64,000 nucleotides of DNA, from the NCBI RefSeq assembly GCF_000381345.1, contig NZ_KB906414.1:35461-99460 (forward strand), read 5' to 3'. The notes beneath the pieces were generated by a model. That model worked only from the letters and a program-made list of their open reading frames with translations. It had not been told where the DNA came from and searched no databases. The DNA is from Deinococcus apachensis DSM 19763. GTDB taxonomy: Bacteria > Deinococcota > Deinococci > Deinococcales > Deinococcaceae. This document shows, one piece after another, positions 62,731 through 64,000 of the stretch. The position numbers and the translations under genes are program-made. The stretch's first letter is position 1. Each line of letters starts with the position of its first letter.

Positions 62731-62736
62731 TATGCT
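62731..62736 (+). promoter_or_regulatory. Possible -10 box of tuf
   Basis: TATGCT lies 45 bases before the tuf start. The -35 region is not clear; TTGTGT is only 14 bases upstream. It could give tuf a promoter of its own. Confidence 0.35.
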
Positions 62737-62781
62737 GCTTAAGCCCGTCTCCCCCGGGAGACTTCTCTAGGAGGAATCACC

Positions 62782-63999
<1,218 letters not shown>

Positions 64000-64000
64000 A

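Overview
The window is a GC-rich (about two-thirds G+C) bacterial chromosome segment that fits Deinococcus. The main grounds are a very long RNase R with basic, low-complexity ends, a futalosine-type menaquinone gene, and a transcription style in which a TANNNT -10 box sits only 5 to 9 bases before the start codon with no Shine-Dalgarno sequence. That spacing is the known signature of leaderless mRNA in Deinococcus. No phage, insertion sequence or CRISPR array was seen. Assignment to a genus is inference from gene content and was not tested by search.

Layout. 1-9.7 kb: an unknown partial gene, an ExoIII-like nuclease, RNase R, a GNAT acetyltransferase, an App1-type phosphatase, a short-chain dehydrogenase and a secreted subtilase. 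9.7-16 kb: a Rieske protein, exported proteins, a CatE-like dioxygenase, a membrane protein and a class A beta-lactamase-like gene broken by one base. 16-25 kb: prs, a small DMT-type transporter, dnaJ, trpS with a classical attenuator and a Trp-Trp-Trp leader peptide, tdh, small genes, mqnB, and a flotillin/NfeD pair. 25-36 kb: pdxH, a DUF4388 gene, a T-box element followed by a Nudix-valS operon, a serine hydrolase split by an in-frame TGA, a decayed kinase, a Nif3-like protein, a cysteine desulfurase and a PASTA pseudokinase. 36-44 kb: azlCD, a polar amino acid ABC permease with a dehydrogenase, its binding protein, a thioredoxin-like protein, a PadR operon with a dyad operator, and an ADP-ribosylglycohydrolase/nucleotidyltransferase pair. 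44-51.5 kb: a small two-gene operon, a TetR regulator, a decayed reductase, a cobalamin-type binding protein, a cytochrome c, a globin fusion, SppA and OsmC. 51.5-58 kb: PepF and a complete phoU-pstBACS locus with four tandem Pho-box units. 58-64 kb: a heterodimeric ABC exporter, then tRNA-Thr, Tyr, Gly, Thr and tuf.

The strongest regulatory finds are RNA based. trpS is preceded by a leaderless 12-residue leader peptide whose three Trp codons sit at the base of a 1:2 / 2:3 / 3:4 hairpin set. valS is preceded by a T-box that also covers an upstream Nudix gene. Several genes carry single frameshifts or nonsense codons, and two are heavily decayed; some of the single-base lesions may be assembly errors.
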